A stretch of 8,320 nucleotides of DNA. It comes from JANQLC01 sp036881805 (GTDB taxonomy: Bacteria > Bacteroidota > Bacteroidia > Flavobacteriales > JANQLC01). The stretch covers positions 1 to 8,320 of the forward strand of contig JBAJNK010000050.1 in NCBI GenBank assembly GCA_036881805.1, written 5' to 3'. Below the pieces are notes generated by a model. The model was given only the letters and a program-made list of their open reading frames with translations. It did no database searches and had not been told where the DNA came from. A program made the translations under genes and the position numbers. Below are positions 1-5,825 of this stretch, one piece after another. Position 1 is the stretch's first letter; every line of letters starts with the position of its first letter.

Positions 1-32
1 CCCGCTTTCCAGGCGAGTAAAAAAACCAGTTC

Positions 33-329
33 TCAGTCCCAAGCCGCTATGCCTCCTTTCAGATTGTAGAGCTTCTCAAACCCCATATCGGCCATTAGAC
101 AGCAGGTGCTGGCACTGCGCTGTCCGGAATGACAATAGACCAAATACGCCTTGGCCTTATCCAGGTTGCCAAGCGTTTGCAGCAGTTCATCCCGGTTGAA
201 AAAGTCGACCTGTACATCGTAATCCAGGGCGAATTCGTCCACTTCACCCGGCGTTCGCACATCCAAGACCACGGCATTTTCTTCCTGGCTCATGCGCTTA
301 AAGGTTTCAACGCTAATTTCCTGGTACAT
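33..329 (-). CDS. Single-domain rhodanese-like protein
   Basis: A 98-residue protein made of one rhodanese domain. It carries DVRTP at about 23-27 and the active-site loop CHSGQRSA at 66-73, where Cys66 is the expected persulfide-forming cysteine. It ends just after the conserved GGIAAW turn, so it has almost no C-terminal extension. Rhodanese domains carry sulfur as a cysteine persulfide, usually between unknown partners, and the specific role here cannot be read from sequence. There is no signal peptide or membrane segment, so it is presumably cytoplasmic. The usual GHI motif after DVRTP is replaced by a region reading EFALDYD, a mild divergence. The ATG start lies inside the end of the proline dehydrogenase gene (17 bp overlap), which implies co-transcription and perhaps translational coupling. 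A run of seven T on the coding strand follows 6 bp after the stop (20-26), but I find no good stem before it. Confidence 0.9.
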   Translation of the reverse strand: MYQEISVETFKRMSQEENAVVLDVRTPGEVDEFALDYDVQVDFFNRDELLQTLGNLDKAKAYLVYCHSGQRSASTCCLMADMGFEKLYNLKGGIAAWD

Positions 330-1506
330 GTGAATTATCTCTTATAGACTTTCTGCGTTTTAACTCCGACTGAATCAAGCTGACCTCGCGACTGGCTTGC
401 CCTTTTACCGAAGTGTTTTCTCGAGCACGGCGAATCAGATAAGGCATGACATCGCGCAAGGGCCCATATGGCAAATACTTGGCTACATTGTATCCCGCAT
501 GAGCCAACTCAAAACTGATGTGGTCTCCCATGCCGTATAATTGTCCAAACCATATTTTCTGGTGATCTTTTGCTATGCCCCTTGCTTTCATATTTTGTTT
601 TAAAAGGTAGCAGCTCTTCTCGTTGTGCGTGCCGGCAAAAAGAGAAATCCGATCCAGGTGATCCAGTATAAAATCAACTGCTGCATCGTAGTCCCGGTCG
701 GTCGCTCCCTTGCTCAGGTGAATGGGATTTTCATAGCCTAAGGCCGCAGCACGTGCTGTTTCCTTTTCCATATAGGCGCCACGCACCACCTTGTACCCGA
801 TAAAAAAATCCGCTTTTTCGGCTATTTCACAACGGGCTTTCAGGTATGCCAGGCGATCCTTGCGATACATTTGCAGGGTATTGCATACGGCACAATAGTG
901 TCGGTTATACTTTTTCATCATCTCGAAAACCAGGTCATCCACTGCTTTTTGCACCCAGCTCTCCTCTGCATCGACCATTGCGGTCAAATCGTTTTCTCTG
1001 GCTTTCCGGCAAACTCGATCGAAGCGAGCGACCACCCGTTTCCACTCCTCACTTTCCGCAGTTGACATTATCCCGCCCGCCGACATTTTTTGATATAGCG
1101 CCAAACGGCCAAATCCGCTGGGCTTGAAGACCACGAATGGAATTTCGCGGTGTGTCGAAGCAAAATCAATCACTGATAAAGTCGCTTGAAACGTACGTTC
1201 AAAATCCGATTCATCTGACTTGCCTTCCACAGCATAATCCATGATGCTCCTGATATTATATCGCGCCAGTTTGCGGACCACATGCAGCGCATCTGCCAAA
1301 TCCCCACCGGCCACAAAATGCTTAAAAGCGGTCTTCTCAATGACTCTCGCTACGGGCAGGTGCAATCTTAACGCCCCGTTTAGCAAAGCCGTCCCAACCT
1401 TGGTGAGAATCGGATCCCCAATCCATCTGAACAAGAGACGAGCGCTTCTGAGCGATTGGTCCGATTGCGCAGCAAAAGCGATCTCCGTATTGTTAAAATA
1501 CCGCAT
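313..1506 (-). CDS. Proline dehydrogenase, monofunctional
   Basis: A 397-residue FAD-dependent enzyme that oxidises L-proline to 1-pyrroline-5-carboxylate, the first step of proline catabolism to glutamate. The family motifs appear in order: MVDAEESW (177-184), YKVVRGAYM (238-246), GTHNE (292-296), GQLYGMGD (321-328), and a C-terminal block from YLPYGPLRDVMPYLIRRA (344-361) into REN at 362-364, which carries the substrate-binding RRxxEN signature. The N-terminus, MRYFNNTEIAF, matches the usual start of this family in Bacteroidota and supports the ATG at 1504-1506. AAAAGG sits seven bases upstream of it, a reasonable ribosome binding site. Unlike PutA there is no pyrroline-5-carboxylate dehydrogenase domain, and no gene for that enzyme is in view. 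It is divergent from aroB and overlaps the downstream rhodanese by 17 bp. The symbol prodh or putA is avoided because usage for this stand-alone form is inconsistent. Confidence 0.95.
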   Translation of the reverse strand: MRYFNNTEIAFAAQSDQSLRSARLLFRWIGDPILTKVGTALLNGALRLHLPVARVIEKTAFKHFVAGGDLADALHVVRKLARYNIRSIMDYAVEGKSDESDFERTFQATLSVIDFASTHREIPFVVFKPSGFGRLALYQKMSAGGIMSTAESEEWKRVVARFDRVCRKARENDLTAMVDAEESWVQKAVDDLVFEMMKKYNRHYCAVCNTLQMYRKDRLAYLKARCEIAEKADFFIGYKVVRGAYMEKETARAAALGYENPIHLSKGATDRDYDAAVDFILDHLDRISLFAGTHNEKSCYLLKQNMKARGIAKDHQKIWFGQLYGMGDHISFELAHAGYNVAKYLPYGPLRDVMPYLIRRARENTSVKGQASREVSLIQSELKRRKSIRDNSHVPGN

Positions 1507-1525
1507 GCAGCAACCTTTTGCAGCG

Positions 1526-1533
1526 CAAATATA
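1526..1533 (-). promoter_or_regulatory. Bacteroidota-type -7 promoter element for proline dehydrogenase
   Basis: The minus strand reads TATATTTG, an exact match to the Bacteroidota -7 consensus TAnnTTTG. It lies 19 bp before the proline dehydrogenase ATG, implying a leader of only about a dozen bases. No convincing TTG element sits at the expected -33 distance; the nearest TTG is only 11 bp upstream. The call therefore rests on the -7 match and position. Confidence 0.5.
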
Positions 1534-1557
1534 AGTTTTTATCCCAATTGAAATGCG

Positions 1558-1565
1558 TTATTTTG
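1558..1565 (+). promoter_or_regulatory. Possible -7 element for aroB
   Basis: TTATTTTG differs from TAnnTTTG at one position and stands 40 bp before the ATG at 1606. If it is used, the transcript would start near 1572, which favours the ATG at 1606 over the GTG at 1579. No TTG is found at the -33 distance, so support is weak. Confidence 0.3.
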
Positions 1566-1605
1566 TAATGAGAATCGGGTGCAGTCAACCCAGCACAAAA
1601 AAGTG

Positions 1606-2667
1606 ATGAAAGAAATTGAAGTCGGTTCTTACGCGATTTTTTTTGGCGATTCCGCCTATCAAAAACTCAGGTATCGCCTGCATACCTCTGGGTATTCCAA
1701 GGTATTTATCGCAGTGGATGAAAATACCCAATCCCTTTGTTTACCTTATTTTCTAGATCGCACCGACTTATCGGGTTGTGAAATCATCCCGACTCAAAGT
1801 GGGGAAGAGAACAAGACCTTAGGAGCCTGCATACAAGTCTGGCAAATGCTTACCCGAATGGCAGCCGATCGCAAGAGCTTGCTGCTAAATTTAGGCGGGG
1901 GCGTGCTCACCGATATAGGTGGCTTTGCCGCTACAGCATTTAAGCGCGGCATAGATTTCATACACATTCCCACCACCTTACTCAACATGGTGGATGCCAG
2001 CATTGGGGGAAAAACGGGTGTTAATTTGGGCGTTTTAAAAAACCAGATCGGCGTATTTTCCAACCCGAAAATGGTGCTCATCGATAGCCGCTACTTGCAG
2101 ACCTTGCCCGACCGCGAGTACCGCAGCGGCCTGGCCGAGATGATCAAATACGGACTGAGCCTGGATGGAGCGTTGTACTGCGAATTGCAAGCCCATCAGC
2201 AGTTTACAGCTGAAAGGCGAGACAGCCTTATCCGGCGTTGTGCACAATTGAAGACAAGTGTAGTGCGTAAAGACTTTCGGGAAAGGGGATTGCGCAAAGT
2301 GCTCAACGTGGGACACAGCATCGGACATGCGGTCGAAGCCCGCTTCTTAGAGCGCAAAGAAAAACTGCTGCACGGCGAAGCCATAGCTGTAGGACTGATC
2401 GCCGAAGCGTACCTGTCCTACAAATTAAACTACTTGGAAGAAAGAGAGTTGGTGCAAGTAAGCGGTTTTATTCGCAGCATCTACCCCAAGGTGCAGTTTG
2501 AGAAAAAAGATTTTCAATCGATAAAAAGCCAGCTGAAGCACGATAAAAAAAGCCTAAGGGGGGCACTCAATTTTAGCCTGATTCGGGGTATTGGAGGCTA
2601 CGCGCTCGATGTCCACGTACCGGAGAGCCTCATAGGGGAATCACTGGACTATTATCAGAGTCTCTGA
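1606..2667 (+). CDS. aroB: 3-dehydroquinate synthase
   Basis: A 353-residue enzyme that converts DAHP to 3-dehydroquinate, the second step of the shikimate pathway to aromatic amino acids, using NAD+ and a divalent metal. The landmarks are GEENKT (66-71), the NAD-binding glycine run NLGGGVLTDIGG (95-106), IPTTLLNMVDASIGGKTGVN (121-140), GLAEMIKYG (175-183), LNVGHSIGHAVE (233-244) and LHGEAIAVG (255-263). The three metal ligands expected from the family are present as Glu178, His237 and His256. Length is typical. I chose the ATG at 1606 (MKEIEVGSYA). A GTG at 1579 would add nine residues, MQSTQHKKV, that do not look like the family's N-terminus. No strong ribosome binding site precedes either. 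The gene stands alone, divergent from proline dehydrogenase, with no other shikimate gene in view. Confidence 0.95.
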   Translation: MKEIEVGSYAIFFGDSAYQKLRYRLHTSGYSKVFIAVDENTQSLCLPYFLDRTDLSGCEIIPTQSGEENKTLGACIQVWQMLTRMAADRKSLLLNLGGGVLTDIGGFAATAFKRGIDFIHIPTTLLNMVDASIGGKTGVNLGVLKNQIGVFSNPKMVLIDSRYLQTLPDREYRSGLAEMIKYGLSLDGALYCELQAHQQFTAERRDSLIRRCAQLKTSVVRKDFRERGLRKVLNVGHSIGHAVEARFLERKEKLLHGEAIAVGLIAEAYLSYKLNYLEERELVQVSGFIRSIYPKVQFEKKDFQSIKSQLKHDKKSLRGALNFSLIRGIGGYALDVHVPESLIGESLDYYQSL

Positions 2668-2831
2668 CATCGGAGTGATTCATACCGCCAGCCATTATTT
2701 TCTCGTTTTGTTCCTGCGGCTCAGTCTAAAGGGGGTATTTTTTGGTTTTGCCCGTGCATGATATTTTGAAGAGAGGCGCTTTTATTTTTGTCCCTTTATA
2801 GCGGTTAAAAAGTTGGGACTCGTTTTTTCTC

Positions 2832-2867
2832 CTCCCTGCAGATCGGTTTGAGAAGGGGGCTTTTTTT
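2832..2867 (+). terminator. Candidate intrinsic terminator downstream of aroB
   Basis: CTCCCT at 2832-2837 can pair with AGGGGG at 2854-2859 (six pairs, one G-T) around a 16-base loop, followed by C and seven T at 2861-2867. The U tract is convincing but the stem is short and the loop long. It lies about 165 bp after the aroB stop, so it would end a long 3' leader or a separate small transcript. Confidence 0.35.
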
Positions 2868-2885
2868 GTCTTTCTCCTGTGTGGA

Positions 2886-2902
2886 GCAGCTTTTCAAGCT
2901 GC
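2886..2902. other. Perfect 7-bp hairpin with 3-base loop
   Basis: GCAGCTT at 2886-2892 pairs exactly with AAGCTGC at 2896-2902 around the loop TTC. No T run follows on either strand, so it is not a standard terminator. It may be part of a structured RNA or a chance inverted repeat. Confidence 0.4.
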
Positions 2903-3069
2903 CCTTATCGCTGTTGGCTTTATCCGCGCATGACGGTTTAAAAAGCGGGCTTATCTTCTATTTCTACACTGCGCTCCGGTTGCAAAAGTCCAATCTCAGC
3001 ATCAACTCATGTAGCCGGTGATCAAAAGCATTTTTTATACGCTAAAACCACGAGAAAAGAGATATTTTG

Positions 3070-3077
3070 TAGCTTTG
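3070..3077 (+). promoter_or_regulatory. Bacteroidota-type -7 promoter element upstream of msrB
   Basis: TAGCTTTG matches TAnnTTTG exactly on the msrB strand. No TTG is found at the usual -33 distance. If used, it would give msrB an untranslated leader of about 105 nt, long for an ordinary gene. That leader includes a 13-codon ATG frame (3143-3184) ending 4 bp before the msrB start. Confidence 0.42.
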
Positions 3078-3188
3078 TCTCCATCTTGTAAGCCCAGCCG
3101 CTAAAACAGTACACGCCGAGATTCCCAACCTGGCTAAGGACGATGCGAGAAATCAATGGAAAAGAGTTATCTTTAGGGGGTTAAAGCC

Positions 3189-3599
3189 ATGCGCGATAAG
3201 CTGAGCCAAACCGAAGCCGAGTGGAAAAGACAACTCGCCCCTGAGGCGTACCGCGTAATGCGTCAAAAAGGGACAGAGCCACCCTTTAGCGGGAAGTACA
3301 ATACTTTCTTTAAAGACGGCGTTTACCGGTGTAAGGGCTGCGGACAGCCGTTGTTCGACTCCAAGCGTAAGTTCGATGCCCATTGCGGATGGCCTGCCTT
3401 TGACCGGGCTATCGCAGCGGGAAGAATTGTGGAAAAGCCGGATACTTCACACGGTATGGTACGCACGGAGATAATCTGCGTCCGTTGCGGCGCACACCTG
3501 GGACATGTGTTTGGCGATGGGCCTACCCAAACGGGTTTGCGGTATTGCGTCAATTCCGTTTCATTGCAATTCGATGCGCAAAAAAATTCGCATCGCTAA
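3189..3599 (+). CDS. msrB: Peptide-methionine (R)-S-oxide reductase
   Basis: A 136-residue MsrB that reduces the R form of methionine sulfoxide in oxidised proteins, normally with thioredoxin as reductant. Two zinc-binding CxxC pairs are present, Cys48/Cys51 (CKGC) and Cys97/Cys100 (CVRC). The catalytic cysteine is Cys120 in RYCVNS (usually RYCINS), and Cys66 in HCGWPAF is in place as the resolving cysteine. His103 and His106 in the HLGHVFGDGP block complete the fold signature. The N-terminus, with the TEAEWKRQLAPEAYRVMRQKGTE pattern at 8-30, is typical and supports the ATG at 3189. AGGGGG at 3175-3180 lies eight bases upstream as a possible ribosome binding site. There is no signal peptide, so it is cytoplasmic. 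It is a stand-alone gene not fused to MsrA, flanked on both sides by non-coding DNA. Confidence 0.95.
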   Translation: MRDKLSQTEAEWKRQLAPEAYRVMRQKGTEPPFSGKYNTFFKDGVYRCKGCGQPLFDSKRKFDAHCGWPAFDRAIAAGRIVEKPDTSHGMVRTEIICVRCGAHLGHVFGDGPTQTGLRYCVNSVSLQFDAQKNSHR

Positions 3600-3614
3600 G
3601 CACCTGAGCTATAG

Positions 3615-3637
3615 AAACCCCGCAATCCAGGGTTTTT
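3615..3637 (+). terminator. Candidate intrinsic terminator of msrB
   Basis: AAACCC at 3615-3620 pairs with GGGTTT at 3630-3635 around a nine-base loop, with the T run continuing to 3637. It starts 15 bp after the msrB stop. The stem is short but placement and T run fit. The same inverted repeat could also act on the minus strand, since the opposite side reads GGGTTTC. Confidence 0.5.
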
Positions 3638-3774
3638 CAAATTACTCGTAGTCTTTCCAATGCACAATCCAGGCTGAGCGCGCCCACAGTAAAAGAGCCG
3701 GATTAGCCAGCGCGCCCTTAGATTCTTGCGACAACTCGAATGAATACTTTGGACAGGAAAATAAAATCCTATAG

Positions 3775-3795
3775 AAAAACCTGAATTGTACAGGT
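3775..3795 (-). terminator. Candidate intrinsic terminator of the ctlX operon
   Basis: On the minus strand ACCTG (3795-3791), a seven-base loop TACAATT and CAGGT (3783-3779) form a five-pair stem followed by TTTT to 3775. It lies about 65 bp past the ctlX stop and faces the msrB terminator, as expected between convergent genes. The stem is weak. Confidence 0.4.
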
Positions 3796-3854
3796 GGAAT
3801 GATCGGGGCAAATCAACCCGCTTTAAACCGTAGAGAAGTTGCGAATAACGACAA

Positions 3855-3870
3855 GCGGGCTTAAACCCGC
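3855..3870 (-). other. GC hairpin over the ctlX stop codon
   Basis: GCGGG (3855-3859) and CCCGC (3866-3870) form a five-pair stem around CTTAAA, and this loop includes part of the stop codon of ctlX. The downstream arm can pair instead with CCCGCTT at 3817-3823 (7 bp), so two foldings compete. No long T run follows, so it is a poor terminator on its own. It may slow 3' exonucleases or simply be chance. Confidence 0.35.
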
Positions 3871-4796
3871 GGTAGGAATACCTCGGCCATCATGCAGCGC
3901 ACACCGCCACCGCCGTTTTGCTCAATGATCGATATATCGGTATGCCGTATGGGGTTGAAGCGGGCTATATTTTTAATTTGCACCGGCTTAAGGCTTTGGT
4001 AGGCTTGCGTACTCATCAGCAAAAATGGATGACCCGCCGAATTCTTGAGCTGTAAAGCGTTTCCGGCAAAGGCCGCAACTTGACCAGAGGTAATGGCGAT
4101 GATCTCTTTGCCACTGTACTGTAGCGCCTGAGTCACCTCTTGCCGTTCACCTTTGTCTACCACTGCGTCCAAAGCGACAATCGCATAGGAGTCGGCCACG
4201 GTCATCATCACGTTGGTATGGTAAATTTCTTTGGGTTTACCGTTAAACCGATGCACAGCGTGAAAAGCGATGGGCCGGTAGTTAAAATCTGCACAGAAGG
4301 CCTCAAACAAGTTTTTATCCGTACGCGCAGAGCACAATCCATAAGCGATCCGGTTGCTGCGATCCAAAACCATGCTGCCCGTGCCTTCTAAAAAGCAGCC
4401 CATTTCTTCACGCTCGGAATAATCGATCAGCTCAGTGATTTCAAAGCCGTCTGCTTCCAAGAGGCCTAGTATATCTCGGCGGCGCTCCAAGCGTCGGTTG
4501 GGCGCAAACATCGGATAGAACACCACACGACCGTCCTCGTGGAAGGAAACCCAGTTGTTTGGAAAAATAGAATCCGGCGTTTCGGGAAATTTGGTGTCCC
4601 TCACCACAAAGGGGCGTACTCCGGTGCGTTGCAAAAGCTCGACCAAGTCCTGAAATGCTGCGAGCGCCTGAATCTGCTGATCTTCAGGATCAAGCCCTCG
4701 AGACTCCTTTTGGTAAAAATTGTTTGCGGCGGTCTGGGCGTTGTAATGAAAATGAACCGGCTCAATCATTAAAACCGTATCGGTGACCTGACTCAT
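3861..4796 (-). CDS. ctlX: CtlX-family citrulline hydrolase (amidinotransferase superfamily)
   Basis: A 311-residue member of the arginine deiminase/amidinotransferase fold, closest in motif pattern to CtlX. The characterised CtlX of Francisella is a citrulline ureidase that hydrolyses citrulline to ornithine, CO2 and ammonia. The N-terminal VLMIEPVHFHYNAQTAANNF (8-27) is the hallmark of this branch. Then come FPNNWVSFH (78-86), FLEGTGSMVLDR (135-146), YHTNVMM (192-198) with the likely catalytic His193, and NGGGGVRCM (294-302) with the likely nucleophile Cys301. I chose the ATG at 4794-4796; a GTG at 4862 would add 22 residues and overlap the upstream gene by 49 bp. The 17-bp gap to the upstream arginine deiminase-like gene argues for a shared transcript. 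Substrate is inferred from the family, and other ureido or guanidino compounds are possible. Confidence 0.8.
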   Translation of the reverse strand: MSQVTDTVLMIEPVHFHYNAQTAANNFYQKESRGLDPEDQQIQALAAFQDLVELLQRTGVRPFVVRDTKFPETPDSIFPNNWVSFHEDGRVVFYPMFAPNRRLERRRDILGLLEADGFEITELIDYSEREEMGCFLEGTGSMVLDRSNRIAYGLCSARTDKNLFEAFCADFNYRPIAFHAVHRFNGKPKEIYHTNVMMTVADSYAIVALDAVVDKGERQEVTQALQYSGKEIIAITSGQVAAFAGNALQLKNSAGHPFLLMSTQAYQSLKPVQIKNIARFNPIRHTDISIIEQNGGGGVRCMMAEVFLPRV

Positions 4797-4813
4797 AATA
4801 GCTGAAGTAGATT

Positions 4814-5761
4814 TTATTTTTGCGTCGTTGCTTTCTTTCGCTTCAAAGGTAAGGTGGTACACCGGAGCAAACCACCAATCTTGGCTACTTCACCGTATGG
4901 AACCGCCTCTACCTGCAGATTCCATCGGGTTTCCATATGTCTTTTTAGCCGCTTACAATTTTGCTCGACTACGACTAGTTCCGGAGTGATCGAAAAAACA
5001 TTCGTCGCCAAGTGATATGCTTCCACAGCTGTCACTTCAAAAATATTTTCCGCACCGAAGTAATCCACGAGGTAAAAATAATCTCTCTCGTTCAAAAACC
5101 CATCTCTATAGAGAATCGCTTTGTCCTTACCCACCGGCTGAAAGGCGCAATCCAAATGCAACACATTTTTTCGAGGGTCTATATTGCTCTTGACCAACTC
5201 AAAGGGTTTGACCGTCTTGTGTGGAAAGGTTTCCCGTAAGAAATGGGGGGCTGCTGCGTTGGTTCGAGCCGTGCTGAGCCCAGCGTAATCCGGCCCGGTG
5301 TAAACGCCGACAAAAAGGTGGTCATGCCAAACGATCACATCGCCTCCCTCAATGTGAACCGCCACCGGTGGTACGATGTAGTCATGCGGCTCGATTTGCG
5401 GAATCAATCCCTGTAGGGCATCCAACTCTCGCTGTCTATCGGGAATGATATTGGATCGCACGAATTTATCTTCGATCACAAAGGCAGCATCACGGACAAA
5501 TACCTGATTGGTATTCGGTAAAACCGGCGGTTGTAAGACCGTGACCCCATATTTTTCAAAGAGATTTTTAAGCTGCGCGAGCTCGCGAGCCAAGTCATCT
5601 CGACTGGGATAGATGCCCTTTTGCAGGCTTTCTCTCGACCTCGGGTCATAGGTATCCCCCTGAGCAGGAGGCCGGCCAAAGCCGGCTGCCGTTCCCAACA
5701 AAACGCACGCCAGAGCTGCTGTTTCATCCCCGACCCAGATTTCTCTATAATTTTTCCCCAT
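4814..5761 (-). CDS. Arginine deiminase / dimethylargininase-family hydrolase
   Basis: A 315-residue enzyme of the guanidino-group-modifying superfamily, which hydrolyses or transfers the amidino group of arginine-like substrates through a cysteine adduct. Visible landmarks are FVRDAAFVI (88-96), HIEGGDVIVW (136-145), LHLDCAFQPVG (201-211) with the likely catalytic His202, ATNVFSITPELVV (252-264), and GGLLRCTTLPLKR (296-308) with the likely nucleophile Cys301. The family includes arginine deiminase, dimethylargininase and amidinotransferases, and sequence alone does not settle which. Arginine deiminase activity giving citrulline would fit the CtlX neighbour. I chose the ATG at 5759-5761 (MGKNYREIWV); a TTG at 5800 would add 13 residues resembling no family N-terminus. 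It begins 64 bp after gltA. Its leader contains a four-pair hairpin (5777-5788). Confidence 0.8.
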   Translation of the reverse strand: MGKNYREIWVGDETAALACVLLGTAAGFGRPPAQGDTYDPRSRESLQKGIYPSRDDLARELAQLKNLFEKYGVTVLQPPVLPNTNQVFVRDAAFVIEDKFVRSNIIPDRQRELDALQGLIPQIEPHDYIVPPVAVHIEGGDVIVWHDHLFVGVYTGPDYAGLSTARTNAAAPHFLRETFPHKTVKPFELVKSNIDPRKNVLHLDCAFQPVGKDKAILYRDGFLNERDYFYLVDYFGAENIFEVTAVEAYHLATNVFSITPELVVVEQNCKRLKRHMETRWNLQVEAVPYGEVAKIGGLLRCTTLPLKRKKATTQK

Positions 5762-5825
5762 TTTCACCAGAGTCGAGCCCCAAAGGGCCAGTGCGATCAA
5801 ATACTACGCTGTTATGAGGCTTTAA

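Larger units (their letters stand above)
2715..2970 (+). repeat. Cluster of degenerate repeat-like segments of about 35-50 bp
   Basis: Segments beginning near 2717, 2744, 2802, 2838 and 2916 share a loose pattern: a CGG or GATATT-like start, TTTRAAAAG, a G run with C, then a long T-rich tail containing TTTTTGTC or TCTTTCTC. The best pair is 2744-2790 against 2916-2963: GGTTTTGCCCGTGCATGA compared with GGCTTTATCCGCGCATGA agrees at 14 of 18 positions, and similarity continues more weakly afterwards. The segments at 2758-2791 and 2838-2870 also align with small gaps through GCA, TTTG, AGA and TTTTTGTC. The units are not evenly spaced. Shared base composition may explain part of the likeness. Confidence 0.35.
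2668..3188. other. Long gene-free region between aroB and msrB
   Basis: About 520 bp with no credible coding sequence on either strand; the short reading frames here have no recognisable domain. It is rich in T runs on the plus strand and contains several degenerate repeat-like segments (about 2715-2970), a terminator candidate (2832-2867), a small perfect hairpin (2886-2902) and a possible msrB promoter (3070-3077). I see no tRNA or recognisable riboswitch. The region could hold a small RNA or decayed DNA. Confidence 0.7.

Noticed and set aside
1..32. Terminator after the rhodanese gene
   Set aside because: There is a run of seven T on the coding strand, but I could not find a convincing stem before it.
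846..1127. 93-residue open frame on the plus strand
   Set aside because: It is a shadow of the proline dehydrogenase gene, whose motifs are intact on the opposite strand.
3143..3184. 13-codon ATG frame upstream of msrB as a real small gene
   Set aside because: It is too short to support by sequence alone, with no clear ribosome binding site. It is mentioned only as part of the possible leader.
3678..3717. GCGCGCCC repeated at 3678-3685 and 3710-3717, and CAATCCAGG repeated at 3623-3631 and 3665-3673
   Set aside because: Eight- and nine-base repeats are expected by chance in a window of this size, and no larger unit contains them.
3596..3811. 71-residue open frame on the minus strand between ctlX and msrB
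   Set aside because: It shows no recognisable domain and overlaps both terminator candidates and the end of msrB. Its composition looks like chance translation of non-coding DNA.
2943..3863. Exact 11-base match AAGCGGGCTTA at 2943-2953 and 3853-3863
   Set aside because: Several 11-base pairs are expected by chance in 8 kb, so this alone does not establish a dispersed repeat.
4797..4862. GTG start that would extend CtlX by 22 residues
   Set aside because: The family N-terminus begins around MSQVTDTVLM, and the extension would overlap the upstream gene by 49 bp.
5762..5800. TTG start that would extend the arginine deiminase-like protein by 13 residues
   Set aside because: The added residues do not resemble the family, and a good ATG exists at 5759-5761.
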